Shown here: positions 1-8,577 of the stretch, one piece after another
Layout of the letters: the number at the start of each line of letters is the position of its first letter
How positions within the stretch are numbered: the first letter of the stretch is position 1
NCBI GenBank assembly: GCA_017554445.1
Contig: JAFZIJ010000091.1
Location: forward strand, 1 to 32,317
Direction: 5' to 3'
Origin: Victivallales bacterium
GTDB lineage: Bacteria > Verrucomicrobiota > Lentisphaeria > Oligosphaerales > Oligosphaeraceae
Length of the DNA stretch: 32,317 bases
Notes under the pieces: model-generated
Database searches by the model: none
The model's input: only the letters and a program-made list of their open reading frames with translations
Told to the model about the DNA's origin: nothing
Program-made: the position numbers and the translations under genes

Positions 1-2
1 GC

Positions 3-1124
3 ATCTTCCGCTCCATCGGCGGCTCCCAGCCGGCCCGCTGCCTGGCGGAAACCTACCGCCGCCGCGGAAAACTCGGTCTCATGGAGGCGGATGGACGCAC
101 CCATCTGGCCAACGACGACGGACACAAATATGTCAAAACGCCGCAGGAAAGCGTCGCCATGCTGACGCGCGACTTCTGCCAAGCCTTGGCACTCGGTTGC
201 GGTTACTGGTACTACGACTTTGGGCAGGCGTGGTATCTTGATCCTGCCATCCAAGAATGCTTCAAACCGATGCAAGAAATCCGCAGCATGGACATCGATT
301 GTGATTCCGTTGCGCAAGTCCTTGTCGTCGCCGATTTTGAGAATGCCGTCTATTCCGCCACGGACATGCCGACGCGTCTTCTCAACATCACCACCTCCTA
401 CCAGATGAAAGAGCTTTCCTATTCTGGAACACCTTTCGATTCCGTCTCATTCGCCGATCTCGCCAGCGGCAAGCTTCGCGACTACAAGATCTACATCTTC
501 CTCAACTGCCATCACTTGACGCCTGAAAAACGCGCCGTCATCAATAATCTCAAACGCAACGGCCACACGATCATCTGGCTCTTCGCGCCCGACTGCCTGA
601 CAGACAAAGACATATCCGACACAACCGCCGCTTCCACCATGGCGGGCATGAACATCGCCTTCAATCCGACGTTCTTCTCACCCTTCACGAAGCTTGCGGA
701 CGGCCGTCTCATGGGCACGAAAGATCATGGCGACGTCGGCCCGCTGTTCTCCGTCGCAGACGAAAACGCAAAAGCGTTTGGAACGCTGGCAAGCGATTCG
801 GAGAAAGTCACTTATGCATCACGCCAATACGACAATTGGGAAAGCATCCTCTGCACGACGGGCCTTCTGGATCGCGTCGAGCTCCGCAATCTCTTCGCGA
901 CTCATGGCATCCATCGTTTCAACGACAATCCGGACGACGTCATCTACGCGAACAAATCCGTTCTCGCCGTCCATGCCGCGAAGGGTGGCCAGCGCCGCAT
1001 CACCCTCCCGCATTCTGCTCGTGTGACGATGCTTCTGCCAGAAAAACGCCTCATCGGCGAAAATCTCAAAGACTTCACGATTGATCTGCCCGCCATCTCC
1101 ACCACGCTGTTCCTTTATGAATAG
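3..1124 (+). CDS. C-terminal part of a GH42-like glycosidase (5' end outside window)
   Basis: The reading frame is open from the first base of the window, so the ATG at 81 is probably internal and the gene starts upstream; about 373 residues are visible. The first part (LGCGYWYYDFGQAWY) resembles the end of a TIM-barrel glycosidase. It is followed by a flavodoxin/GATase-like segment (VAQVLVVADFENAVY, then DYKIYIFLNCHHLTPEKR and GHTIIWLFAPDCL), the arrangement of the middle domain of GH42-type beta-galactosidase relatives. The tail looks like a small beta-sandwich ending FLYE. Catalytic residues would lie in the missing part, so substrate cannot be named. A strong terminator lies 47 bp after the stop. 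The family assignment is inferred from fold-like patterns; confidence in a glycosidase-like protein is good, in GH42 itself moderate. Confidence 0.65.
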   Translation: MFRSIGGSQPARCLAETYRRRGKLGLMEADGRTHLANDDGHKYVKTPQESVAMLTRDFCQALALGCGYWYYDFGQAWYLDPAIQECFKPMQEIRSMDIDCDSVAQVLVVADFENAVYSATDMPTRLLNITTSYQMKELSYSGTPFDSVSFADLASGKLRDYKIYIFLNCHHLTPEKRAVINNLKRNGHTIIWLFAPDCLTDKDISDTTAASTMAGMNIAFNPTFFSPFTKLADGRLMGTKDHGDVGPLFSVADENAKAFGTLASDSEKVTYASRQYDNWESILCTTGLLDRVELRNLFATHGIHRFNDNPDDVIYANKSVLAVHAAKGGQRRITLPHSARVTMLLPEKRLIGENLKDFTIDLPAISTTLFLYE

Positions 1125-1170
1125 GCGGCTAGAAGGCTAGAAAACCAGCCATCAAGCGCCACTTTCCACA

Positions 1171-1208
1171 AAAAACGCCTGCAGTGTTTTCACACCGCAG
1201 GCGTTTTT
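1171..1208. terminator. Bidirectional intrinsic terminator
   Basis: A perfect 12-bp stem (AAAAACGCCTGC at 1171-1182 pairs with 1197-1208) encloses a 14-nt loop that can itself pair GTG with CAC. The plus strand leaves the stem in a run of five T; the minus strand leaves it in six T (A1170-A1175). It can therefore end the glycosidase transcript from the left and the oxidoreductase transcript from the right. Confidence 0.85.
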
Positions 1209-1316
1209 CATTAATCATTAATCATTAATCATTTAGCCATAGGCCATAAGCCATAGGCCATAAGCCATAAGCCATAAGCCATTAGCCCATAAGCCATAGG
1301 CCACAAGCCTTAAGCA
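1209..1316 (+). repeat. 7-bp tandem array, CATTAAT units then CCATARG units
   Basis: About 15 units with a 7-bp period fill the space between two convergent genes. The first three are CATTAAT, the next CATTTAG, and the rest CCATAGG, CCATAAG or CCATTAG, with slippage (CCCATAAG) and decay at the right end. The two kinds of unit share one phase, which suggests that one arose from the other. The same family lies at 2866, 11290, 15748, 21505 and 24601, always with this sequence on the plus strand. The right end runs straight into the stop-codon hairpin of the oxidoreductase gene. Confidence 0.9.
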
Positions 1317-1331
1317 TAGGCCGCAGGCCTA
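1317..1331. repeat. Stop-codon hairpin at oxidoreductase 3' end
   Basis: TAGGCC-GCA-GGCCTA is a perfect 6-bp inverted repeat. On the minus strand its 5' arm starts with the TAG stop of the oxidoreductase gene. It joins the 7-bp array directly. There is no T-run, so it is not a classical terminator. Similar stop-codon hairpins join arrays at 15785 and 24670. Confidence 0.6.
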
Positions 1332-2639
1332 TTCCAACTCCCATCCTTCGCGGTAGGGTTCGCCGTTGATGATGGCGTCGGCTTCCGGAACGCCGATGGC
1401 CTTCATGTTCTCATAGTCCCATTCGATCTTCTTGCCAGTGCGGATGGCGACGACGCCCAGCAACGCAAGTTCCGTCAGACGAGCGGCATAGCCAAATTCC
1501 GTTCCGCCGGGTTTGCCGCCCTTGATCGCGTCGATCCATTCGCGATGATGGCCGACCGAACGCGGAATCGACGGTTCAGGACGTGTATAATTGTCATCAT
1601 ACGACTTCGGGAAGAGTTCCGGCCGACCACCGAGATCGGGGCACAGCATCGTGGCTTTCGTGCCGATGAACATGGAGCCGCGGCTCGGCCATGCACGGCC
1701 TTCCAGCCAGCAGGCGGGAGTCGGCGGACGCAGGCCGCCGTCCCACCATGTCACATGCAGATCGGGCTTGTTGTAAGCGCCTTTGTAGAAGTAATGGCAG
1801 ATTTCCGCGTGCGGCGTCAGTTCGGGCGATGTCTTGCCGGCCTGGAACGCCTCAACTGTCGTCGGCGCAACAAGATCCAACGCCCAGCAGATCAAATCCA
1901 TGTCATGGCAGACGAAATCGCCAATCGCGCCAAGACCGAACGTCCAGAAGTCACGCCAACGAACGGGCGCATAGACATGATGGTATGGACGGACGGGACG
2001 CGGGCCGAGCCAGAGGTCCCAATTCATATCCGCAGGAGCGGCGGGCGTATCCGTCGGAACGGCTGTCATCCACTTGTGCCAACGGGCGGCGGGAACCCAT
2101 GCATGGGCTTCCGTCACCGTGCCGATGCCGCCGTCACGAATGATTTCGATGGCTTGCCGCATGCCTTCGCGAGCATGGCCCAGATTGCCCATCTGCGTCG
2201 CAACGTTCATTTCCTTCGCGACTTTCGCCATCCATCTGACTTCACGGATGTTATGGCCGAGCGGCTTCTCGCAATAGACATGTTTTCCATGGCGCATGCA
2301 ATAGACGGAGACATAGGCATGCAAATGGTCGGGCGTCGCGCAGACGACGGCATCGATGTCTTTGTCCATTTCATCCAACATGACGCGGAAGTCTTCATAC
2401 GCTTTGCAGACATGGCCGGGGAAGCGTTCGCCGTAGAATTTCGTGTATTCTTCCGCCGCTACTTCACGGCCGACGGGACGTTTGTAGAAGAAATCGTCCT
2501 GATAACGGCCAATTGGATCCGCCACCGCCACGACGCGCACATCTTCAAACGGCTTCAGATTGTTGATGACGCCCATGCCCATGCCGCCGCATCCTACCAG
2601 CGCCACATTCACAATGTCGTTCGCACCTTTGTAACCCAT
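1329..2639 (-). CDS. Gfo/Idh/MocA family oxidoreductase
   Basis: A 436-residue NAD(P)-dependent sugar-type dehydrogenase. The N-terminal Rossmann fold shows VALVGCGGMG near residues 11-20 and the ADP lead; CEKPLGHN is the family's EKP motif, whose lysine takes part in catalysis. The C-terminal half is rich in His and Trp and would form the substrate domain. Members usually oxidise or reduce sugars, inositols or amino sugars; the substrate here cannot be read. The ATG at 2639 is chosen because AAGGAG lies 7 nt upstream; the frame stays open to 2735 but that extension overlaps the promoter and adds no fold sequence. No signal peptide is seen, although many PVC relatives carry a Tat signal. The gene has its own sigma70-type promoter, and its stop codon lies in a hairpin joined to a repeat array. 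Confidence 0.92.
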   Translation of the reverse strand: MGYKGANDIVNVALVGCGGMGMGVINNLKPFEDVRVVAVADPIGRYQDDFFYKRPVGREVAAEEYTKFYGERFPGHVCKAYEDFRVMLDEMDKDIDAVVCATPDHLHAYVSVYCMRHGKHVYCEKPLGHNIREVRWMAKVAKEMNVATQMGNLGHAREGMRQAIEIIRDGGIGTVTEAHAWVPAARWHKWMTAVPTDTPAAPADMNWDLWLGPRPVRPYHHVYAPVRWRDFWTFGLGAIGDFVCHDMDLICWALDLVAPTTVEAFQAGKTSPELTPHAEICHYFYKGAYNKPDLHVTWWDGGLRPPTPACWLEGRAWPSRGSMFIGTKATMLCPDLGGRPELFPKSYDDNYTRPEPSIPRSVGHHREWIDAIKGGKPGGTEFGYAARLTELALLGVVAIRTGKKIEWDYENMKAIGVPEADAIINGEPYREGWELE

Positions 2640-2696
2640 GTCTGCTCCTTGTCTGACAATCATAAAAAACGGTTGAACAATAAAAACTATCAGTAA

Positions 2697-2725
2697 AGAA
2701 TACACGGCTTTCAAGCCTGTGTCAA
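2697..2725 (-). promoter_or_regulatory. Sigma70-type promoter of the oxidoreductase gene with a dyad in the spacer
   Basis: On the minus strand TTGACA (2725-2720) and TATTCT (2702-2697) are separated by 17 bp, which is near consensus. The spacer carries the inverted repeat GGCTT-TC-AAGCC (2706-2717), extended by ACAC/GTGT arms with a one-base bulge. A dyad between -35 and -10 is a typical place for an operator. Transcription would start near 2690, giving a leader of about 50 nt. The promoter is well supported; the operator role is inference. Confidence 0.75.
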
Positions 2726-2865
2726 ATCGTTTCACCGCTAAAAAACGCCCTTTTCCTTCTTATTCCAATTGAAACGGCCTTTCGATACGTTAATGTATTG
2801 TATAAAGAATCAATTGACACAAACCAACCCGCACATGCGGAATCAACACACCCTCCAAACATTCA

Positions 2866-2886
2866 CCACTAACAACTAACAACTAT
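2866..2886 (+). repeat. Short 7-bp array abutting a start codon
   Basis: Three units, CCACTAA, CAACTAA and CAACTAT, end one base before the ATG at 2888. No Shine-Dalgarno sequence is present. The units belong to the same plus-strand 7-bp family as the longer arrays elsewhere in the window. Confidence 0.6.
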
Positions 2887-2887
2887 A

Positions 2888-4291
2888 ATGAGCATCAACT
2901 GGATCATCGTCTTCACCATTCTGGCCATTCTCGGCATGGAACGCCTCATCGTCACCACGACAACGAAAAATCCCAAAATCATTCCATGGTATCGAAAACT
3001 CCCCTTCCTCCACCCAAACGGCATCTCCATCCTGCGACTGCCCATGGGCTTCATCGCCGCCGCATTGGCCGCGCATGACCATTGGATCGCCGCAACGCTA
3101 TGGTTCGCGTTCTTCATGATTACCGACCTATCCGACGGCACCATTGCACGAAATTGCGACCTCCAGACGGAAATGGGCAAATGGCTTGATCCGCTCTCGG
3201 ACAAATTCATGTACTTCCCCGTGCTGTTCTATCTGTCCTGCGGATCCGTCTTCTCCTTTGGACTCCAGATACTTCCGTTCCCATGGGTTGTCGCGTTCAT
3301 CGTCATAGACTCGCTTGGACAGGCCTCCCGCTTGTTCGTCCAGAAGAAGGCCGCCAACTCCTTTGGCAAAGTAAAGACCGCGCTTGTCACAGTTCTGCTG
3401 TCATTGATCTCCCTGAACCAGATCGAAACGCTGCAATTCGGCAATTTCGTGCTCATCAACAACATGTTTGTTTATTGTATGACGCTGTCCATCACCCTCC
3501 TCGCCTTCCTGTCGTTCTACTGTAAGATCATTCCAGACATCTGGTACGCTAACTCCTTCACGTTGGCCAACTTCCTCTGCGGGTTGGCCGCCATCGCATG
3601 CGCCTTCACAGCCTACCGCACAGACAAGCTCAAATACTACATCATCTGCTACGTACTCGTCTTCGTCGGACAGTTTTTCGATCTTTTTGATGGACGGATG
3701 GCACGAAAATACGGCTCCACGCCACACGGCCCCATATTCGACGACATTGCGGACGCCACATCCTTCGGGCTTGGTATCGCCTCTCTAATCTTCTGCAATC
3801 TAGCCTTTAGCGAAGAATGGATTTCGCCATGGGCCGCCGCGGTAATCGCCATTTTCTATGCAGGCTGCCTATTCTACCGCCTCTACCGTTTCCTCCATCC
3901 CACCCGTGAAATGCCCAAAGGCGTCTTCCAAGGCATGCCCGCCCCCGCAGGAGCCATTCTCGCAGGCAGTTCCGTTCTTTTCGCGACGCTTTTCAATCAT
4001 CCCGCCGCCGGCGTCTTTGCCGCCGTCATGGTCGTCGGAACCTCCCTCCTGATGATCTCCAACATCCCCTACCGCCATTTTGGCCAAGTTCTTTGGCCGA
4101 CGATGCCCCGCGGTCTCAAGATGTTGATTTTCATTATGATGATCGTTTTCGTCTGCTTCACATTCGCCCACAAATGTTACCGCCCGGCCTTCGTCTGGTG
4201 GTGCTTTGGCATCAGTCTGACCTATGCGCTGTATGGCATTAATTGGCCCTTCCTCAAACACAAACCAACCGACCAAACTCCCAAAGAGTGA
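2888..4291 (+). CDS. Fused two-domain CDP-alcohol phosphatidyltransferase (PgsA-like plus PssA-like)
   Basis: A 467-residue integral membrane protein with two complete CDP-alcohol phosphatidyltransferase domains. The first (about 40-210) has the family motif D83-G84, A87-R88, G97, D101, D105 and resembles phosphatidylglycerophosphate synthase. The second (about 220-440) starts with NSFTLANFLCGL, typical of phosphatidylserine synthase, and has D268-G269, A272-R273, G281, D285, D289 followed by TSFG. The usual members are single-domain proteins of about 180-260 residues. The enzymes join CDP-diacylglycerol to an alcohol such as glycerol-3-phosphate or serine, with the Asp cluster binding metal. 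Both motifs look intact, though the second has seven rather than eight residues between AR and G. The stop lies 4 bp before the next gene, so the two are probably cotranscribed. The start has no ribosome-binding site and follows a repeat. Confidence 0.88.
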   Translation: MSINWIIVFTILAILGMERLIVTTTTKNPKIIPWYRKLPFLHPNGISILRLPMGFIAAALAAHDHWIAATLWFAFFMITDLSDGTIARNCDLQTEMGKWLDPLSDKFMYFPVLFYLSCGSVFSFGLQILPFPWVVAFIVIDSLGQASRLFVQKKAANSFGKVKTALVTVLLSLISLNQIETLQFGNFVLINNMFVYCMTLSITLLAFLSFYCKIIPDIWYANSFTLANFLCGLAAIACAFTAYRTDKLKYYIICYVLVFVGQFFDLFDGRMARKYGSTPHGPIFDDIADATSFGLGIASLIFCNLAFSEEWISPWAAAVIAIFYAGCLFYRLYRFLHPTREMPKGVFQGMPAPAGAILAGSSVLFATLFNHPAAGVFAAVMVVGTSLLMISNIPYRHFGQVLWPTMPRGLKMLIFIMMIVFVCFTFAHKCYRPAFVWWCFGISLTYALYGINWPFLKHKPTDQTPKE

Positions 4292-4295
4292 CACC

Positions 4296-6641
4296 ATGAA
4301 AAAGAGCCTATTACTGCTTCTGCTGGCCCTTCTGGCAATGCATCTGAGCGCCCAAAACATCTCTCGTAAGGAGTTCTTTGCAGAAATCGTCAACCGCTCC
4401 AACATCTACCAAAAAATCAAATCGCTGGACAAAGGGCTTTCCTCCCGCGATCTTTTCTCCTACGCGTTCTTTGTCTGCGAATCCGAAACAAATCTTGACC
4501 AATTGGACGATGTCTTCAAACACGCCGCCCGAATGCAAGACCGTGACAAAACGTCCGCCGGATACGGCAATTACCGCTGGACATGGCGCGACGGTCTCGT
4601 CATGGACTTCAACGCCGTCGAATTCTGCATGGAAACGGGGGCGCTCATCTGGATCCTTCATCGAGACAAGTTGACGGAATCGCAAACGGCTCTTTTCAAA
4701 GAACTTCTCGACTATTCCGTCGAAGGCTGCCTCCGCCACAAAGTCTCGCCGTCCTACACGAACATCAGCATCATGAACGCGCAGAATCTTGTGCTTCTCG
4801 GAGAAACATTGAGCCGTCCGGAAGTCCTGGCGGAAGGTCTCAAACGTCTCCGCGCGTTCGCTTTGCAGACAGCTCTCTTCGGCGTCTGTGAATACAATTC
4901 GCCCACCTATACAGGCGTCGATATCGGCTGCCTGCAAGTCTTCAACCATTTCACCGTCACGCCGGAAGCAAAGCAGATCACAGATAAACTGCTGAAGCTT
5001 TTCTGGTCTGAACTCGTCGCCAATTCGCTTCCGTCCGCGAAACGTTGCGTCGGCTCCCATTCACGCGACTACGACTATCTGTCTGGCCGTGGTGCCGTCG
5101 ATGCATATCTCTATGCGGCAAAGATCTATGAAGAAGACAATCCAAACAGACGCATCCCCTACACGATGTTGATTTCGGACTGGCGTCCGACGGAAGACAT
5201 CTTACAACTCGCCACCACGACGCCGCGAACCGTCAACTACACATGGGGGGCGGAAAACAGCCAATACAGCTCCCTGTGGGTTGGCAACAACATCGCGCTC
5301 GGCATCGCAGGAGCCTGCTACCATAACATGGACATCCCGCTCGCCGTCAATTTCAAAGGCGAAAATCCAATGCTTCCGCGCGCGTATTTCATCGCAGACG
5401 GACGCCGTGACCCGTACGGCAAGAAAGTCATCAACGAAGGCACTGGCCCTCATCAGAAAACCCTCCATCTGAAGCCTTTCTGGGGTGGAACACAGGCTGC
5501 GAGAGACGCTCTCGGACTCGTCGTCTATCGTCCGTTCGATTTCTCCACCGCGACAAATCCCACACTTGAATCCCACATCGTCCTTCCGCTTGAAGGCGAT
5601 GAAATATTTATAGATGACACGCCAATTCAGTTCGCTCCAGCCGCACCCATGGCCATTCCGTTGACGACAGAATCCTGCGTTTTCGTCCGTTTTGGAAAAA
5701 CTGTCGCCGCTTTCAATGTGCCGATGGCGACCAATATCAAAGGTGACAATGCACAAATCGCTCTTGTGTGGGACAACAACGTCTTCAAAGTCGCCCGCCT
5801 CACCGTCGCCCATCATGACCTCTGGGGGAATCCGCCGCCGAAGGCCTCCTTCCCTGCGGCCGCGTTCCACATCCGCGTGACGGACACTGAAGGTATTGAT
5901 GCCGAACGGTTTGCCACATGGCGCCATGACTTCATGACGGTGCAACGGACGGCCAATGTCGTTCCAGACAACAGCATCGACATCGCCGTGCAGTCCGAAT
6001 CCACATTGCTCCGCCTCGAAACGAAACGGCCTTTCAATATTTTGTCCACCTGCCAGCCAGAACAGCCACGCGAGATTTTCGCCATCAACGGACGCGACAT
6101 CGGAACGGAAATCATGGGAGACACGCCTGGTGTCAAAGAATATTTTGAAGAACTCGCCAAACAGGAGAAGGCCATCTCCAAAAACACGATCATCGTCATG
6201 CCCGGGCAGACGGTCAGATGGGAGGCTGAATCTGGAGCCGTCGTCAGCAACATGACCATCGGCGAAGACGATCTCGCCTCCAACGGCAAATACGTCTGGA
6301 CTCCCGGCGAAGTCGGCGGCAAAGGCGGCGGCAACGGCCTTGTCACGTGGCAGTTTGACATCAAAAATGGCGGTCCCTACTACTTGTGGGGATGCTTCTC
6401 CGCACCGACGCCCGAAGACGATTCCTTCCTTCTCCATGTCTTCACCGACAAACAGAACAACCCGTTGCTCCATGATGCATGGCACGTCGGCACGACGGAC
6501 GGCAGTTCATTCCAATGGCGTCAGTACAAAGATCCGATCGAACTTCCGAAAGGCCTCGTCCGCATCCAGTTGCAGACGCGCGAAGACGGTACGAAAGTCG
6601 ATCAGCTCTTTCTGACACAGGACTCGAACGACACGCCTTGA
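4296..6641 (+). CDS. Secreted polysaccharide-lyase-like protein with C-terminal carbohydrate-binding-like domain
   Basis: A 781-residue protein. MKKSLLLLLLALLAMHLSA is a signal peptide with a probable cleavage before Q20. Residues up to about 350 are helical, with YGNYRWTWRDG and CEYNSPTYTGVD, in the style of the alpha/alpha toroid of heparinase or alginate/chondroitin lyase-like enzymes. Residues of roughly 360-620 look like a beta-sandwich. The end (VRWEAESGAV to DQLFLTQDSN) resembles a CBM6/35-type or galactose-binding-like sugar-binding domain. No catalytic set could be fixed, so lyase or hydrolase activity is inference. The start at 4296 is chosen because it gives the signal peptide; the frame is open further upstream. 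It follows the phosphatidyltransferase gene by 4 bp and precedes another carbohydrate-active gene by 34 bp, so the three may form one transcript. Confidence 0.7.
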   Translation: MKKSLLLLLLALLAMHLSAQNISRKEFFAEIVNRSNIYQKIKSLDKGLSSRDLFSYAFFVCESETNLDQLDDVFKHAARMQDRDKTSAGYGNYRWTWRDGLVMDFNAVEFCMETGALIWILHRDKLTESQTALFKELLDYSVEGCLRHKVSPSYTNISIMNAQNLVLLGETLSRPEVLAEGLKRLRAFALQTALFGVCEYNSPTYTGVDIGCLQVFNHFTVTPEAKQITDKLLKLFWSELVANSLPSAKRCVGSHSRDYDYLSGRGAVDAYLYAAKIYEEDNPNRRIPYTMLISDWRPTEDILQLATTTPRTVNYTWGAENSQYSSLWVGNNIALGIAGACYHNMDIPLAVNFKGENPMLPRAYFIADGRRDPYGKKVINEGTGPHQKTLHLKPFWGGTQAARDALGLVVYRPFDFSTATNPTLESHIVLPLEGDEIFIDDTPIQFAPAAPMAIPLTTESCVFVRFGKTVAAFNVPMATNIKGDNAQIALVWDNNVFKVARLTVAHHDLWGNPPPKASFPAAAFHIRVTDTEGIDAERFATWRHDFMTVQRTANVVPDNSIDIAVQSESTLLRLETKRPFNILSTCQPEQPREIFAINGRDIGTEIMGDTPGVKEYFEELAKQEKAISKNTIIVMPGQTVRWEAESGAVVSNMTIGEDDLASNGKYVWTPGEVGGKGGGNGLVTWQFDIKNGGPYYLWGCFSAPTPEDDSFLLHVFTDKQNNPLLHDAWHVGTTDGSSFQWRQYKDPIELPKGLVRIQLQTREDGTKVDQLFLTQDSNDTP

Positions 6642-6675
6642 TTTTCCTACTTTACAATAAATAAAGGACTTCGAA

Positions 6676-8568
6676 ATGGGCCTTTCAACCATGACATGCG
6701 ACGGACATGAGCCATATACGGAACTGGAAGCCATTCTGACCGCAGCCTTGAAGAACGACGATGCGGCGCAATCTGAAAGATGGCGGAAGCCGAAGACGAC
6801 TCGCCGCTATCTGCAAGGTCCTCTTACCGAACGACTTCTCGTGTTTTTCCGTGAAGGGAAGATCCTCTACGGAGATGTCCATCATCTCGACGATTGGTCG
6901 TTCCGCTACCGTCATGTCCGCTCCCATGCAGTCTGGCTGGTTGGTCCAAATGACGAGCCGTTCAATTTCAAAAAGGCCGAACTGAATGTCACGGAAGACG
7001 GGCTGCCCGCCCACAGCCAGACATGGCATGATGGCACGTTGGACATCACGCTTGCGGCATGTGCCCCTGTTGTGCGCAAACCATCTGCCTATGCGAGACT
7101 TACAGTAAAAAACAACGGCACGGCAGAAGTCTCCCGCGATTTTGCGCTGTTCATCCGCGCCGCCAAGGAGGACCGCCTCGTCTTCGGAGCTCCGGACATC
7201 TACAAAATCTATGATCCGCAACTGGATACATGGCTCAAACTCCCGTCGGACGACTGGCTTGCGGACAACAAAATCATCCGTTCGAACGACCGCTTCATCG
7301 AAGTGCTTAGCGACACGGAAACACGATGGGACGCCGAAAAAGGCGCATTGCGTTTCACGCTCGTCATCCCGCAAAACGGCACGGCGACATTTGATTTCGC
7401 CATCGGCAAAGGCATTCGAGAATGCGCAAGTTATGACGCGGCTTACGCCGAAATGCGCGACGGTTGGCGGAAGGCTCTCGAGCCGTTACGCCTTCCGCAA
7501 CGCATTGCAAACACGCCCGGACTGCTTCGTTTCGTAAGACATCAGGTCGTTCAAATGCTTCAATGCCTTGCACTTCCGGATGACGGGCGGGATTTCATCA
7601 TTCCGCGTCAAGGCGGCCTGCAACGCTGTGTCTGGCCTGGGGAAGTATGGCCATATGCCGCCGGATTGGACTTGCTTGGCTATCATGACTATGTGGAACA
7701 AATCATCGATTTCTTCTTCACGAAATGCCAGAAGCCCACGGGCGAAGCGGGGCCGTTCCGCAACCATTGGGCCAGCGACACAGCCAGCGTCATCGTCATT
7801 TTCGCACGGCACTGCCTGGCAGCGAATGCCGCCGCCTGTTGGAATAAGTATGCCGACGCGGCCACCAAAGCGTTCCAATGGATTGAATCGCAACGAGATG
7901 AAACAGGCCTCTTCCCCCCCATGCGTTCGACGGATGAAGACCCGCTGAAATTCCGCAGCTGGGCCTATACTGATATCCGCAATTGGATGGCCTACGACAT
8001 GCTCGCCCGCGCCGCCGCGCAATTCAACGATCTGAGGGAGAAGGAGTTCCGCAAGGCCGCGGACGACTATCGCCGCGTCCTTCAGAAAATCGTCGATGAC
8101 GTACGCGCCGCCAACGACGGCAGCGACGAACTCGTCATTCCAATCTCCCACGACGGCAAGGCGGATCCGGAACTCGTCAAGAAGAATTTCTTCCAGCTTC
8201 ATGTCGGAAGGGTTCTCGATGCGGAATTCATCACCGACGAAGCGGAAATGATCCGCATCCGCCGGGGCATGCTTCGCCGCGGCATCGCCAGCGAAAGCGG
8301 CCTCTATTCACGCAAAGGAGGCGATACATGGTATGTCGGCCTCGTGGAAAACCAATGGTATTTCGGTTGGCGGCGCGCAGGAAGGGATGATCTTGCGAAA
8401 CAGACTTTGGAGGCGTTCCTCCGTTTCACTTGCACGTCGGAAAACTACCCCTGCGAACGCTATATGGAGACGAATCCATGGTATCTCCCATGGAGCCCCA
8501 ACGCCTCCGCCTCCGGCCGTCTCATCGCCATGCTCTACGACGCGGCGGAACGCCCCCTACGCCTTTGA
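6676..8568 (+). CDS. Six-hairpin glycosidase-like protein
   Basis: A 630-residue protein without a signal peptide, so probably cytoplasmic. The first 270 residues look like a beta-sandwich; the rest is helical with features of the (alpha/alpha)6 six-hairpin glycosidases: QGGLQRCVWPGEVWPYAAGLD, a later GPFRNHW and WYVGLVENQWYFGWRRAG. That fold covers alpha-L-rhamnosidases, GH15-like and related debranching enzymes; I cannot choose among them, and general acid/base residues cannot be assigned by eye. AAAGGA (6663-6668) is a ribosome-binding site 7 nt before the ATG. It follows the secreted lyase-like gene by 34 bp in the same direction. A plausible division of labour is extracellular attack by the upstream product and cytoplasmic processing here. 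Ten bases after the stop a 23-bp tandem repeat begins. Confidence 0.7.
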   Translation: MGLSTMTCDGHEPYTELEAILTAALKNDDAAQSERWRKPKTTRRYLQGPLTERLLVFFREGKILYGDVHHLDDWSFRYRHVRSHAVWLVGPNDEPFNFKKAELNVTEDGLPAHSQTWHDGTLDITLAACAPVVRKPSAYARLTVKNNGTAEVSRDFALFIRAAKEDRLVFGAPDIYKIYDPQLDTWLKLPSDDWLADNKIIRSNDRFIEVLSDTETRWDAEKGALRFTLVIPQNGTATFDFAIGKGIRECASYDAAYAEMRDGWRKALEPLRLPQRIANTPGLLRFVRHQVVQMLQCLALPDDGRDFIIPRQGGLQRCVWPGEVWPYAAGLDLLGYHDYVEQIIDFFFTKCQKPTGEAGPFRNHWASDTASVIVIFARHCLAANAAACWNKYADAATKAFQWIESQRDETGLFPPMRSTDEDPLKFRSWAYTDIRNWMAYDMLARAAAQFNDLREKEFRKAADDYRRVLQKIVDDVRAANDGSDELVIPISHDGKADPELVKKNFFQLHVGRVLDAEFITDEAEMIRIRRGMLRRGIASESGLYSRKGGDTWYVGLVENQWYFGWRRAGRDDLAKQTLEAFLRFTCTSENYPCERYMETNPWYLPWSPNASASGRLIAMLYDAAERPLRL

Positions 8569-8577
8569 TCTTCCTGC

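Noticed and set aside
1545..2696. Plus-strand frame of 383 codons antisense to the oxidoreductase gene
   Set aside because: The opposite strand has complete Rossmann and EKP motifs with a ribosome-binding site and promoter; this frame matches nothing.
5202..6485. Minus-strand frame of 427 codons
   Set aside because: Antisense to the secreted lyase-like gene, which has a signal peptide and recognisable domains.
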